From: Acidithiobacillus sulfuriphilus
GTDB taxonomy: Bacteria; Pseudomonadota; Gammaproteobacteria; Acidithiobacillales; Acidithiobacillaceae
Length of the DNA: 29,574 bases
Direction: 5' to 3'
Assembly (NCBI RefSeq): GCF_003721225.1
Contig: NZ_RIZI01000166.1
Span: 1 to 29,574, forward strand
The notes under the pieces were generated by a model. That model was not told where the DNA came from. It saw only the letters and a list, made by a program, of their open reading frames with translations, and did not search any database. Positions within the stretch are counted from its first letter, which is position 1. Every line of letters starts with the position of its first letter. Positions 1 through 6,000 of the stretch are shown here, piece by piece. A program made the translations under genes and the position numbers.

Positions 1-26
1 TCAACCCCTCGGCATTGAGGGGATGA
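1..26. repeat. Hairpin at left edge, possible CRISPR-type repeat end
   Basis: An inverted repeat has arms CCCCTC (5-10) and GAGGGG (17-22) with loop GGCATT. The pairing extends outward through TCA/TGA with one mismatch. The 3' part, GAGGGGATGAAGG, resembles the end of type I-E or type IV CRISPR repeats, which often finish GGGGATGAACC. Only one copy lies in the window, so this could equally be a terminator or part of the integron cassette to the left. Confidence 0.3.
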
Positions 27-81
27 AGGTGCAGAATAATTCGTGGCGCCGCAGCAGGCGACTCCTCCGCGTAGCGGCTTC

Positions 82-196
82 GTCCAACACGTCGCTCCAG
101 CCGACGTCAGGCCGCGATGCGGCCTTCCTCGAACACGTCGCTCCAGCCGACGTCAGGCCGCGATGCGGCCTTCCTCGACTGAGCTTGGCGTTGGGC
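82..196 (+). other. attC: Integron attC recombination site
   Basis: The segment begins with GTCCAAC (82-88), matching the R'' consensus RYYYAAC, and ends with GTTGGGC (190-196), matching the R' core GTTRRRY. The inner boxes pair imperfectly: CGCTCCAGCCGAC near the left end faces CGACTGAGCTTGG near the right end, leaving an unpaired base. Such asymmetric extrahelical bases are how integron integrases recognise attC. Without the internal 46-bp duplication the site would be 69 bp, a common attC length. No integrase gene or attI site is in the window, so this could be a mobile cassette array continuing to the left or a stray cassette. Confidence 0.6.
86..177. repeat. Perfect 46-bp tandem duplication inside attC
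   Basis: Bases 86-131 and 132-177 are identical, head to tail, each running from AACACGTCGC to CTTCCTCG. Each unit contains its own hairpin-forming GGCCGCGATGCGGCC (110-124 and 156-170). The duplication lengthens the attC stem and duplicates the left inner box without duplicating the terminal R' core. Confidence 0.9.
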
Positions 197-208
197 GCCT
201 TGAGACCT

Positions 209-439
209 ATGGACGAATTTGCACAAATTTTCGCTCAGTTCCAAGACCATCTGGCGCGCCGCCTCGATGTGTACGAACAAGCCATCTACCTCTATGTCCT
301 GAGGCACACCGTCCTTGAGGGCAAGCAAGAGGAAATCATCGGCTTCAAGTCGGCCCGCAAGAAACTCGCATTTGGTGTTGGTAAGGCGGGCACTCCGCCA
401 TCCGAAGGCGTCGTCTACCGGCTGCGGTGGGCAACCTGA
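209..439 (+). CDS. Truncated cassette gene, HTH region of an HNH-endonuclease-like protein
   Basis: The frame starts MDEFAQIFAQFQDHLARR, 12 bases after the attC core, where the first gene of a cassette normally begins. It encodes 76 residues. The segments DVYEQAIYLYVLRH and IGFKSARKKLAFGVG resemble, from memory, the N-terminal helix-turn-helix region of larger proteins ending in an HNH nuclease domain, which are common in integron cassettes and islands. The similarity fades after PPSEGVVYR, and the frame closes eight codons later with RWAT and no nuclease domain. It is therefore probably a 3'-truncated or frameshifted remnant. Any function for the short form is unknown. The ribosome-binding site is weak, as is usual in cassettes. 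The longer in-frame start at 23 would translate the attC site and is not favoured. Confidence 0.45.
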   Translation: MDEFAQIFAQFQDHLARRLDVYEQAIYLYVLRHTVLEGKQEEIIGFKSARKKLAFGVGKAGTPPSEGVVYRLRWAT

Positions 440-463
440 ACGCAGCAACGAGCCATTTCTTGG

Positions 464-811
464 CTAGGTCAGAGCTTCCTTAATGTTCAGGTGCCCTGCC
501 TTTGCCTGCAAGGCCATCTGTTTTGGTCCGGCAGCCCCCACACCCTTGCTATTGATGGCGGCTGATTTCGTGCCCCTCTGCTGTTGATGTATTTCCGGTC
601 GCGCCGCGTTCCGGCACCTGTGCGCATATTCCTGCTCTGTTTTTAGTTCTTCCTTGGCTTGTGGAGAATTTGCGGCGAAAGGTATGTTATGCGTTACTGG
701 GTATGGTGTAGAAGTTGTGGCCGCAGAAATTATTGCGGAGTCGGCACCGGCAACAGTAAAAACGCTACCTATGATGATGGTGCTGGCAATGGCGGTAAAG
801 ATGGTTTTCAT
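464..811 (-). CDS. Small exported protein of unknown function
   Basis: The gene encodes 115 residues. Residues 1-26 form a signal peptide: MKTIF, then a hydrophobic stretch, then a small-residue site near AGADSA. The mature part has a motif ANSPQAKEELKTEQEYAHRC and is otherwise rich in Ala, Lys and Gln. No catalytic motif was recognised. The start is supported by AAGGAG seven bases before ATG on the minus strand. Upstream lies a repeated element (869-963) that also precedes another small minus-strand frame near 2727, suggesting a shared promoter. The protein is likely periplasmic. It heads a run of four exported proteins on the same strand, but large gaps argue for separate transcription units. 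Confidence 0.65.
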   Translation of the reverse strand: MKTIFTAIASTIIIGSVFTVAGADSAIISAATTSTPYPVTHNIPFAANSPQAKEELKTEQEYAHRCRNAARPEIHQQQRGTKSAAINSKGVGAAGPKQMALQAKAGHLNIKEALT

Positions 812-868
812 GGCATTTCTCCTTGTGGTTTAGCAGTTGAAAGCCATGCACTTCGTGATGTGGAAATC

Positions 869-963
869 ATAGTGCAATTCAGCGAGCCATGCCATTCATT
901 ACGCGATCGGTTCCTGAATATCTGTTGGACAGGTGTCTGGGCAATCCAATAACTGCAATCAGT
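869..963 (-). repeat. Dispersed upstream element, copy 1
   Basis: The segment from CATAGTGCAATTCAG through CATTACGCGATC and on to CAATCCAATAACTGCAATCAGT is shared with positions 2767-2832. About 29 bases in the middle (around 913-940) are absent from copy 2. It lies about 58 bases upstream of the minus-strand gene ending at 464. The roughly 280 bases from 812 to 1090 hold nothing else that can be supported. Confidence 0.6.
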
Positions 964-1090
964 GTTAGGACCATCAGGACTCAACGGCGGCAGGGCAGCA
1001 AAAACGGTCATTCCGTGAGCTGGCCAATCTGGTGTTTCACGCTCGACTAACTCCAAGACACAGAATGATAGACGTATTACTGCTCAGCTA

Positions 1091-1321
1091 TCACGGCCCA
1101 GGCGGCTGTGGTTGGTTGCCGTAACCGTTATTATTATATCGACCGGAGTATTGGCCTGCCGGTGGTGGCGGTGGTGGCCGGTTGTATCCTTGATTCCCAT
1201 CATTCTGCCCGTGGTTGTTATCCCCGCGCTGTCCATATCCGCCATGGGGATAAATCATACAACCGGACAGGGCCATGGCCCCCAGCGCCAGTAGGGCGAT
1301 CTTTACTGCTGAGATAGGCAT
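1091..1321 (-). CDS. Small Pro/Asn/Gly-rich lipoprotein
   Basis: This is a 76-residue protein with a lipoprotein signal: MPISAVKIALLALGAMALSGC, lipobox LSGC with Cys21 as the acylation site. The mature part is low-complexity, rich in Gly, Asn and Gln, with a proline run (residues 49-54) and repeated GYGNQ or GQ motifs. A strong GGAGGGG stands before ATG on the minus strand. Such short, disordered lipoproteins are typical of outer-membrane-anchored envelope proteins, but no specific family was recognised. It lies downstream of the Spy/CpxP-like gene with a 57-base gap, so co-transcription is possible. Confidence 0.65.
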   Translation of the reverse strand: MPISAVKIALLALGAMALSGCMIYPHGGYGQRGDNNHGQNDGNQGYNRPPPPPPAGQYSGRYNNNGYGNQPQPPGP

Positions 1322-1378
1322 GTTACGTCCCCTCCGGGGTTTTCTTCTCGGAATATTGGGTGGGTATTTCCACCAGGA

Positions 1379-1861
1379 TTAATGCGGTGACACACGCTGT
1401 TTTTTATGGATATTCCGGAACAGGCTGTCTGCGGTCTTTTTCTGGCCGGAAGACAGTGTCTGGTAAAGCGTGTTGAATGCAGTAGCTAGCTTCTGCATAT
1501 TGTCCGCGTGTAACCGGGCCAGAGCAGCATAGGACTTCATAGCTTCATCGGCATTCATCGAGGGGAGCTTTTGTGCACGTTCCCGGAAGGCTTGGCCCAT
1601 TGTCCGCGCATTGTCGCGTATCGTTTGCGCGTAGGCATCCCATTGCCGCGACTGCTGGGAGGTGATTTTCAACTGAGCGTGCAGCTCTTTGATTCGCTTC
1701 TCAATAAACTCTTTGTGACTTTTTGCGTGACTAGTGGCAGTTGGCGCGTTCAAAGACGCAGGGGCAGCGCTGTCCGCAGCCATTGTTTGTACGCAAGCTG
1801 AAGCAGCGAACAAGCCAAGCGCCATCAATACAGGCACAGCTTTACGAATGTGGTTTTTCAT
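1379..1861 (-). CDS. Spy/CpxP-like periplasmic protein (LTXXQ family)
   Basis: The gene encodes 160 residues. A signal peptide (about 1-28, cleaving near TMAADSA) is followed by an all-helical region. The pattern EKRIKELHAQLKITSQQSRQW, then a long amphipathic helix with QAFRERAQKLPSMNADE, then YQTLSSGQKKTADSLF, matches the two LTXXQ-like repeats of Spy/CpxP proteins (here LKITSQQ and LSSGQKK). In enterobacteria these are ATP-independent chaperones or stress-signalling modulators induced by envelope stress and copper. A stress role here is inferred from the family and from the neighbouring exported proteins. GGAG lies nine bases before the start. No two-component regulator is nearby. Confidence 0.75.
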   Translation of the reverse strand: MKNHIRKAVPVLMALGLFAASACVQTMAADSAAPASLNAPTATSHAKSHKEFIEKRIKELHAQLKITSQQSRQWDAYAQTIRDNARTMGQAFRERAQKLPSMNADEAMKSYAALARLHADNMQKLATAFNTLYQTLSSGQKKTADSLFRNIHKKQRVSPH

Positions 1862-1999
1862 ATTGGTATGCTCCGCTTTAGTGGTAGGGTTGGCGACGAC
1901 TGCATGGGATACATGGGGATGTGCTCTTCGGACGCACGAGCCTCAAAACGGCCACAGGGCCCATCAACCGAAAGGACGACCTTTTGGATAGCTCTTATG

Positions 2000-2029
2000 G
2001 GTGGCCGCGTAGCTATTCGAATAGCCACC
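2000..2029 (-). terminator. Inverted repeat between two minus-strand genes
   Basis: Arms GGTGGC (2000-2005) and GCCACC (2024-2029) enclose the 14-bp palindrome GCTATTCGAATAGC (2012-2025). It sits just past the stop of the gene at 2033-2380 and could act as its terminator. There is no clear T-run, so it may instead be an operator for the Spy/CpxP-like gene downstream. Confidence 0.3.
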
Positions 2030-2032
2030 GGA

Positions 2033-2380
2033 CTAATTACCAGGATAATAGTAATCTATCCCAGGCGGGGGTGGTGGCGGTGGTGCCGCGTAAACCACTG
2101 GCGGCGGTGGTTGTAGGGCACCAGCCGCCAGTGCGCCCACGACGGCTCCCATCAGCGCGCCGACGATCAGGCCGTTATTGCCACCATCGCCACCACGATA
2201 TCCACCGTGGTAAATCGGTCGTGCGTGCCCTCTTCCATGGTAAGCCGGCGGCCGTCCATGATGATCCCCCCGGCCATGGTACCCTTGCGCTTGTGCCGGC
2301 AGCCCGGTCGTCGATGCTGCGATGGCAATGAACGCCGCTGCTATCCACCGGTACAAGGTGATACGAGAAGTCTGAGTCAT
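2033..2380 (-). CDS. Exported Gly/His-rich protein with glycine-zipper-like segment
   Basis: This 115-residue protein has a signal peptide (about 1-32, ending LPAQAQG). A His/Gly/Arg-rich stretch with repeated YHGRG and HHGR motifs follows. Then comes a hydrophobic glycine-zipper-like segment, LIVGALMGAVVGALAAGAL, and a C-terminal run of prolines and tyrosines ending PGIDYYYPGN. The His-rich part could bind metal, which is only an inference. Glycine-zipper segments often insert in or associate with the outer membrane. A strong AGGAGG lies before the start. It is probably the first gene of a minus-strand group with the Spy/CpxP-like gene. Confidence 0.65.
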   Translation of the reverse strand: MTQTSRITLYRWIAAAFIAIAASTTGLPAQAQGYHGRGDHHGRPPAYHGRGHARPIYHGGYRGGDGGNNGLIVGALMGAVVGALAAGALQPPPPVVYAAPPPPPPPGIDYYYPGN

Positions 2381-2568
2381 GAATGGCGCCTCCTAAATTA
2401 TTCCAGCGTTACCACATGCGCCGGGGCAATGCTGAGTGCATGCCAAAATACCAACCCAATCGAAGTGACTCGCTACTTGTAGCTGACGATACTTATACTT
2501 CATATGGTTATGATAGAAAACAGCCTGCTATACAGAAGTTTGCACGCGAGAGGAAAGACACTAGATCT

Positions 2569-2727
2569 CTAGGTATCAATTTGTCTGGTGGTCGCTGAGA
2601 CAGGACGGGCGGATGGCCTGATTTTGCTGGGTTCCATCCCTGTCCGGTGCGTGTCATTTTGAGACAAAACGGTAAGACTGATCATTCCCGCATCTGCCAA
2701 TTGTCCAGCCTGTCGTGCCGTCGCCAT
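2569..2727 (-). CDS. Possible small protein, unknown
   Basis: This 52-codon frame begins MATARQAGQLADAGMISL and ends TTRQIDT. An AGGAGAG lies six bases before the ATG at 2727, the best evidence that it is translated. The dispersed element at 2767-2832 lies upstream, in the same relation as copy 1 to the gene ending at 464. No signal peptide, domain or family was recognised. A longer version from 2769 would start inside the dispersed element. It may be non-coding. Confidence 0.3.
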   Translation of the reverse strand: MATARQAGQLADAGMISLTVLSQNDTHRTGMEPSKIRPSARPVSATTRQIDT

Positions 2728-2766
2728 GGTGATCTCTCCTGCTGGCATATGCTGTGCTAGGAGAAG

Positions 2767-2832
2767 CATAGTGCAATTCAGTGGGCCATGCTATCCATTA
2801 CGCGATCAGGCAACCCAATGACCGCAATCAGT
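2767..2832 (-). repeat. Dispersed upstream element, copy 2
   Basis: This segment shares CATAGTGCAATTCAG, CATTACGCGATC, CAACCCAATGACCGCAATCAGT and most intervening bases with 869-963, with scattered transitions. The central block of copy 1 is missing. It lies 40 bases upstream of a possible small minus-strand gene. Confidence 0.6.
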
Positions 2833-2880
2833 CTGAACCGCCCTCTTAATGCGAGGACGCTTCCGTGGTACCCCCTTAGA

Positions 2881-3090
2881 TCATGCCGCGCGAATACTTT
2901 TGTTTGGAGCGTAGTGCAGCGGCATGAGGCGACCCTCCGCCACTGCCAGGGTGATATAGTCGTCGCCCATAAGGAACTCAATTTCCACGTAACCAGGGTC
3001 CAACTCTTCCACGACAGTTCCGACCTGGCCACGCAGAAGGTGTTGCTCTGGTATGGGTTCCAAAAGTGCTACAACGTCGAGTAGTTTCAT
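2881..3090 (-). CDS. DUF4926 protein
   Basis: The gene encodes 69 residues starting MKLLDVVALLEPIPEQHLLRG. The pattern DVVALLE, then RGQVGTVVEELDPGYVEIEF, then LMPLHYAP is typical of DUF4926, a small beta-rich, SH3-like family of unknown role. DUF4926 genes are often paired with DUF6883 genes, as here. The chosen start has GAGG upstream, and its ATGA overlaps the stop of the upstream gene, implying translational coupling. Pairing of two small proteins in variable DNA suggests a toxin-antitoxin or immunity-like role, but that is speculation. Confidence 0.75.
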   Translation of the reverse strand: MKLLDVVALLEPIPEQHLLRGQVGTVVEELDPGYVEIEFLMGDDYITLAVAEGRLMPLHYAPNKSIRAA

Positions 3091-3434
3091 GATGTCCTCA
3101 CATAGCAACTTGTCAGCCTGGGAACGTCTTCACCGGCCCTGATGATCCAACCCGTGCGAATGATCGCGGACTTTCCCCGATGCTGCATGACAAAATCCAC
3201 TTGGTAACGCTTGCCATGGCTGTCGATCACCTTCTCGATGGCCTCGTTAGTCAGTATGGCACGGAGGCATACCTCGCGCAGCACCTCGGTATCTTGCTGA
3301 CCTATCCCCAGGCACGAAGCGAACACCCTGGCTTTGTTGGCCCCGGCAAGGTGACCGGGATTCAGGGTATATTCTCGTAGCTTGCGAATGTCTAGGATCG
3401 CCCTTTCTGCATTGGGTAGCCCATAGGTTTTTAA
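3087..3434 (-). CDS. DUF6883 protein lacking its own start
   Basis: The reading frame contains a full DUF6883-like domain: LPNAERAILDIRKLREYTLNP, KARVFASCLGI, YQVDFVMQHRGKSAIIRTGW and a C-terminal RAGEDVPRLTSCYV. Relatives usually begin M-K-L-P-N-A-E, but here the frame reads K-T-Y-G-L-P-N-A-E. No ATG, GTG or TTG lies in frame near the domain start. Upstream, the frame runs without a stop into the end of the parC pseudogene. The gene has therefore probably lost its start by the rearrangement that joined it to parC. It overlaps the DUF4926 gene by four bases (ATGA). Function is unknown. Confidence 0.6.
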   Translation of the reverse strand, partial: LKTYGLPNAERAILDIRKLREYTLNPGHLAGANKARVFASCLGIGQQDTEVLREVCLRAILTNEAIEKVIDSHGKRYQVDFVMQHRGKSAIIRTGWIIRAGEDVPRLTSCYVRTS

Positions 3435-3452
3435 CCAGATTTTGCATATAGC
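3417..3452 (-). repeat. 36-nt coding-like repeat, copy A
   Basis: Read on the minus strand this encodes AICKIWLKTYGL. It matches copy B (5674-5709, plus strand) at 31 of 36 positions, and four of the five differences are synonymous. It sits exactly at the junction between the truncated parC copy and the DUF6883 domain. Confidence 0.7.
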
Positions 3453-4334
3453 CGATTTTTCCTTTTTGCAGTCGCCCTTGACCTGGGGATTGGAAAGGCC
3501 CTCGATCTCGGAAAGCACCTGCGCCGTGGAGACGCCGGGCGGCAATTCGTGGACGACGATGCGCCATTCCCCCTGGCCAGGGCTTCCATCTCCCACCGGC
3601 CTTGGACCGGTAGGCTTGGCGAATGCTGTCCTGGCTGGAGATGATGTGTCCGCCACCTTGGTAGTCAGGGCCAGGAATTTTGTCGAGGAGGGCGTCATCG
3701 CTGCACTCCGGTTGCAGGGCCAGCATTGCACAGGCCTCGGCCACCTCGCGCAGGTTGTGCGAAGGGATCTCTGTGGCCATGCCCACGGCGATGCGGGAGG
3801 CGCCGTTGAGCAGCAGAAACGGCAAGCGCGCCGGCAAATCACCCGGTTCTTCCAGCGTGCCGTCGTAGTTTCGCCGGAAGTCCACCGTGTCTTCGTCGAT
3901 TTCGGCAAGGAGCAAATCGGCGATGGGCGTCATACGAGCTTCGGTGTACCGAATCGCCGCCGCGCCGTCCCCGTCCCTGGAGCCCAAGTTCCCCTGTCCG
4001 TCCACGATGGGGGTAACGCATGGTGAAGGACTGGGCCATGCGCACCATGGCGTCATAGACGGAGCTGCCCGCCGTGGGGATGCCATTTGCCGATGACCCC
4101 CACCACGCGGGCCGACTTGACGTGCTTGGGCGAACGTTGCAGGCCCATATCGCGCATGGCGTACAGAATGCGCCGCTGCACGGGTTTCTGGCCGTCGGTC
4201 AGCGCAGGGATGGCGCGGCCGATGACCACGCTCATGGCGTAGGCGAGGTAGGCTTCGGCGGCGTAGCGGCCCAGGGCGGGTTCTTCGCCCGGCCGCATGG
4301 GCGCTTGAGTCGCTTCGTCCGGAAACTTATTCAT
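3453..4334 (-). pseudogene. parC: parC (DNA topoisomerase IV subunit A) fragment, frameshifted
   Basis: The N-terminus [13 protein letters not shown] leads into [39 protein letters not shown] and GKWHPHGG, the classic start of type IIA topoisomerase A subunits. The match then continues in other frames: [17 protein letters not shown], then IVDGQGNLGSRDGDGAAAIRY through IAVGMATEIPSHNLREVA and GGGHIISSQDSIRQAYR, then GEWRIVVHELPPGVSTAQ to NPQVKGDCKKEK. At least three frame changes are needed, near 4077, in a C-run near 4014-4018, and near 3580. The sequence stops at the DUF6883 junction, so the rest of the breakage-reunion domain and the C-terminal domain are missing. The [11 protein letters not shown]...KPVQRRI signature is intact. 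An intact parC is presumably elsewhere. Its ATG overlaps the MazF stop (ATGAATAA). Confidence 0.8.
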
Positions 4335-4710
4335 TCCTGCCGATTTCGATGATCTGATTGAGTATGCCGCACACCTGCCTGAACAGGGATTCCGAAAGGC
4401 TTCCCTGTGGGTGAGGAGCGGCTTTTCGCGTGCGCCAGTCAAAGGATTTTGGCTGATGGCAAAGCACATAGCTGGTTTTGCCAGCTTTGCGTCCCGATGC
4501 TGCACCAACAGCCACGGCAAACGGATTGCTTGCGTTGTATTCAGCCGTGGACATAGGCAGACCGATCACTAGGGAGGTTTTATCGTTGAAGGATTTTGGA
4601 GACAGCACCAGGAAGGGGTGACGATCCCGCATTTCCCTTCCAGCATGCGGATTGCAGTCGATCCACAGGATTTCCTGCCGGTCTGGCACCCAGCCCACTG
4701 GCGTCACCAC
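4327..4710 (-). CDS. mazF: MazF/PemK-type toxin
   Basis: This 127-residue protein resembles the PemK/MazF endoribonuclease family, which cleaves mRNA to arrest growth. Visible landmarks are [23 protein letters not shown], close to the family's P-x-x-G-x-E-x-x-x-x-R-P region, then [10 protein letters not shown] and [13 protein letters not shown], which replace the usual T..P and Q.R..D strands. The C-terminal helix is [19 protein letters not shown]. The start is GTG at 4710, overlapping the stop of mazE by seven bases, so the two are translationally coupled. Start GTG is chosen because it gives the full first strand. The frame looks intact even though its neighbours are pseudogenes, as expected for a self-maintaining module. 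Confidence 0.75.
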   Translation of the reverse strand: MVTPVGWVPDRQEILWIDCNPHAGREMRDRHPFLVLSPKSFNDKTSLVIGLPMSTAEYNASNPFAVAVGAASGRKAGKTSYVLCHQPKSFDWRTRKAAPHPQGSLSESLFRQVCGILNQIIEIGRNE

Positions 4711-4955
4711 CGTTCAGCGCCGACCAGATCATCCGCCATGGCTTCGCCGCCATGTAAGTCCGGGTCAAAACGTTTCAGCCGATCTTCCAGCGTCAGATCC
4801 TCCGTTGTGCTGACCGGCTCCACGATGACCTTTCCATGCTCAACCGTAAGTCTTACCTCCTGGTCAGCATAGAGCCGAGCTTCGCTGGCGATGGTGGCGG
4901 GCAACCTGACACCCAAGTTGTTTCCCCACCTTCTGATGATAAGACGGATTTCCAT
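4704..4955 (-). CDS. mazE: MazE-type antitoxin (AbrB-fold)
   Basis: The gene encodes 83 residues starting MEIRLIIRRWGNNLGVRLPATI. The W-G-N-N-L-G-V-R-L-P motif is the hallmark of the MazE/SpoVT-AbrB swapped-hairpin DNA-binding domain (residues 1-45). The C-terminal tail, EDLTLEDRLKRFDPDLHGGEAM, is acidic and likely disordered, the part that usually wraps the toxin. AAGGAG lies seven bases before ATG. It precedes mazF with a short overlap. A 10-bp-arm palindrome just upstream (4978-5001) is the likely autoregulatory operator. Confidence 0.8.
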   Translation of the reverse strand: MEIRLIIRRWGNNLGVRLPATIASEARLYADQEVRLTVEHGKVIVEPVSTTEDLTLEDRLKRFDPDLHGGEAMADDLVGAERW

Positions 4956-4977
4956 GAATTACTCCTTCAACTGGCGG

Positions 4978-5001
4978 ATGTTTATACAAAAGTATAAACA
5001 T
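4978..5001 (-). promoter_or_regulatory. Palindromic operator/promoter of mazEF
   Basis: Perfect arms ATGTTTATAC (4978-4987) and GTATAAACAT (4992-5001) flank AAAA. The palindrome lies 22 bases upstream of the mazE start and includes AT-rich hexamers that could be the -10 box. MazE-MazF complexes typically bind such palindromes to repress their own operon. Confidence 0.65.
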
Positions 5002-5035
5002 GCTGGGCGCGCCCGGCAAGGCGGCAACCATGATC

Positions 5036-5633
5036 TTATATGCATTCGGCCCGCAGCATAACCGCGAGCCGTCTAATCTGCTCCCGGCCAACCTCGCTCC
5101 AGTACGCGCCGCTTCCGGCTTTGCGGTTCCAGGCCAGCGGACTGGTGTGGGGCATGGGGATGGCGATGATTTCGCGCAGCCCGCCATCGAAGAGATCCTG
5201 CGCCAGTACCGGATGGGCGGATGGGCCTTCGATGACGCAATATGGCTCCAAAGGATCCCCCTCCCAGAAACGTCTGCGCGGCCGTATTGCCGACCAGCAG
5301 AAGCGCGTCCGGCTTGGCCATCAGGATGGTCTCCGCGAGATGCGGCAGGCAGTTCGCCCTCTCTTCGGCGGACGGCTTGCGGTTGTCCGGCGGACGGCAG
5401 CGCACGATGTTGGCGCAGCCGTAGTCGTAGCCGCGGCGCAGGCCGTGCTGTTTGAGCAGGTTGTGCAGACCCCGCCCTGCCCGGCCCACGAAACCCCTTC
5501 CCTGGGCGTCCTCATCGGTGCCCGGGGCCTCCCCAATGGCCAGAATGCGGCATGGCCGCCCGAAGTCCGGCAGGTCAGTCTCAACGATTCTGGTGCGCGA
5601 AGCCCACAGGGATGGGCAACGCTCGCAAATCAT
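5036..5633 (-). pseudogene. Uracil-DNA glycosylase family 4/5-like gene with one frameshift
   Basis: The start MICERCPSLWASRTRIV has AGGAG five bases upstream. Next are ILAIGEAPGTDEDAQGRGFVGRAG, the active-site motif of Fe-S uracil-DNA glycosylases, and CANIVRCRPPDNRKP. Cysteines in CERC and VRC fit the iron-sulfur ligands of these base-excision repair enzymes. After AAQTFLGG the frame breaks. The rest continues one frame over as DPLEPYCVIEGPSAHPVLAQDLF, IAIPMPHTSPLAWNRKAGSG (second active-site loop) and QIRRLAVML. One extra base in a five-C run (5257-5261 on plus) explains the break exactly: 598 bases is 199 codons plus one. It may be a real pseudogene or a single sequencing error. Confidence 0.7.
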
Positions 5634-5673
5634 GAGTCTCCTTTCGGCGTATGGCAGGTCGGTGAATTTGGCG

Positions 5674-5709
5674 GCTATTTGCAAAATCTGGTTGAAAACC
5701 CATGGCCTC
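5674..5709 (+). repeat. 36-nt coding-like repeat, copy B
   Basis: The plus strand reads AICKIWLKTHGL followed directly by TGA, preceded in frame by GTG-AAT-TTG-GCG. It matches copy A (3417-3452, minus strand) at 31 of 36 bases. It lies upstream of the uracil-DNA glycosylase-like gene, in the opposite orientation to that gene. Confidence 0.7.
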
Positions 5710-6000
5710 TGAGGTCCAAAGCCCTTGGTGCCTCATACGTGACCTGAGTTGGAATATGGAGACCGAAGGCGATTGTGCCCAGAAGGCACTTGGTTGAGAT
5801 GGGATGAGTGTCCGCTTTGCAGAACCATGGCCCAACTGGCAGGGATGACGGGTTTTCACAGAGCCCCAGGACCTTGGCAAAACGGCAGGATTCGTCTATC
5901 TATCCTGCCGATGGCTCGAAAAAGGGAAGCCAGCGCCCTCGGGGCGAGATCGCTTTTTGCGCGCTGCCCTTAGGCGAAATACAGGGAGGAAGAGGTCAGT
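5710..6000. other. 290-base intergenic region
   Basis: No gene is supported here. Frames in both strands are short, lack good starts and match nothing recognised. The last 25 bases carry the GGGAGGAAGAGG ribosome-binding site of the NlpC/P60 gene, so its promoter presumably lies within this stretch. No convincing -35/-10 pair was identified. Confidence 0.5.

Larger units (their letters stand above)
2381..2880. other. 500-base region with no confident gene
   Basis: The region holds the presumed promoter of the exported protein gene ending at 2033, a possible small minus-strand gene (2569-2727), and the second copy of the dispersed upstream element (2767-2832). Plus-strand frames here lack ribosome-binding sites and recognisable protein features. 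Confidence 0.5.

Noticed and set aside
107..448. 113-residue minus-strand frame opposite the cassette gene
   Set aside because: It is the complement of the cassette gene and attC duplication, with no ribosome-binding site and no recognised features.
808..1056. 82-residue minus-strand frame upstream of the first exported protein
   Set aside because: It overlaps the dispersed element and the real gene's ribosome-binding site, and has no recognisable protein features.
5749..5973. 74-residue plus-strand frame before the NlpC/P60 gene
   Set aside because: It starts with TTG without a good ribosome-binding site, and its Arg/Trp-rich composition looks like non-coding high-GC DNA.
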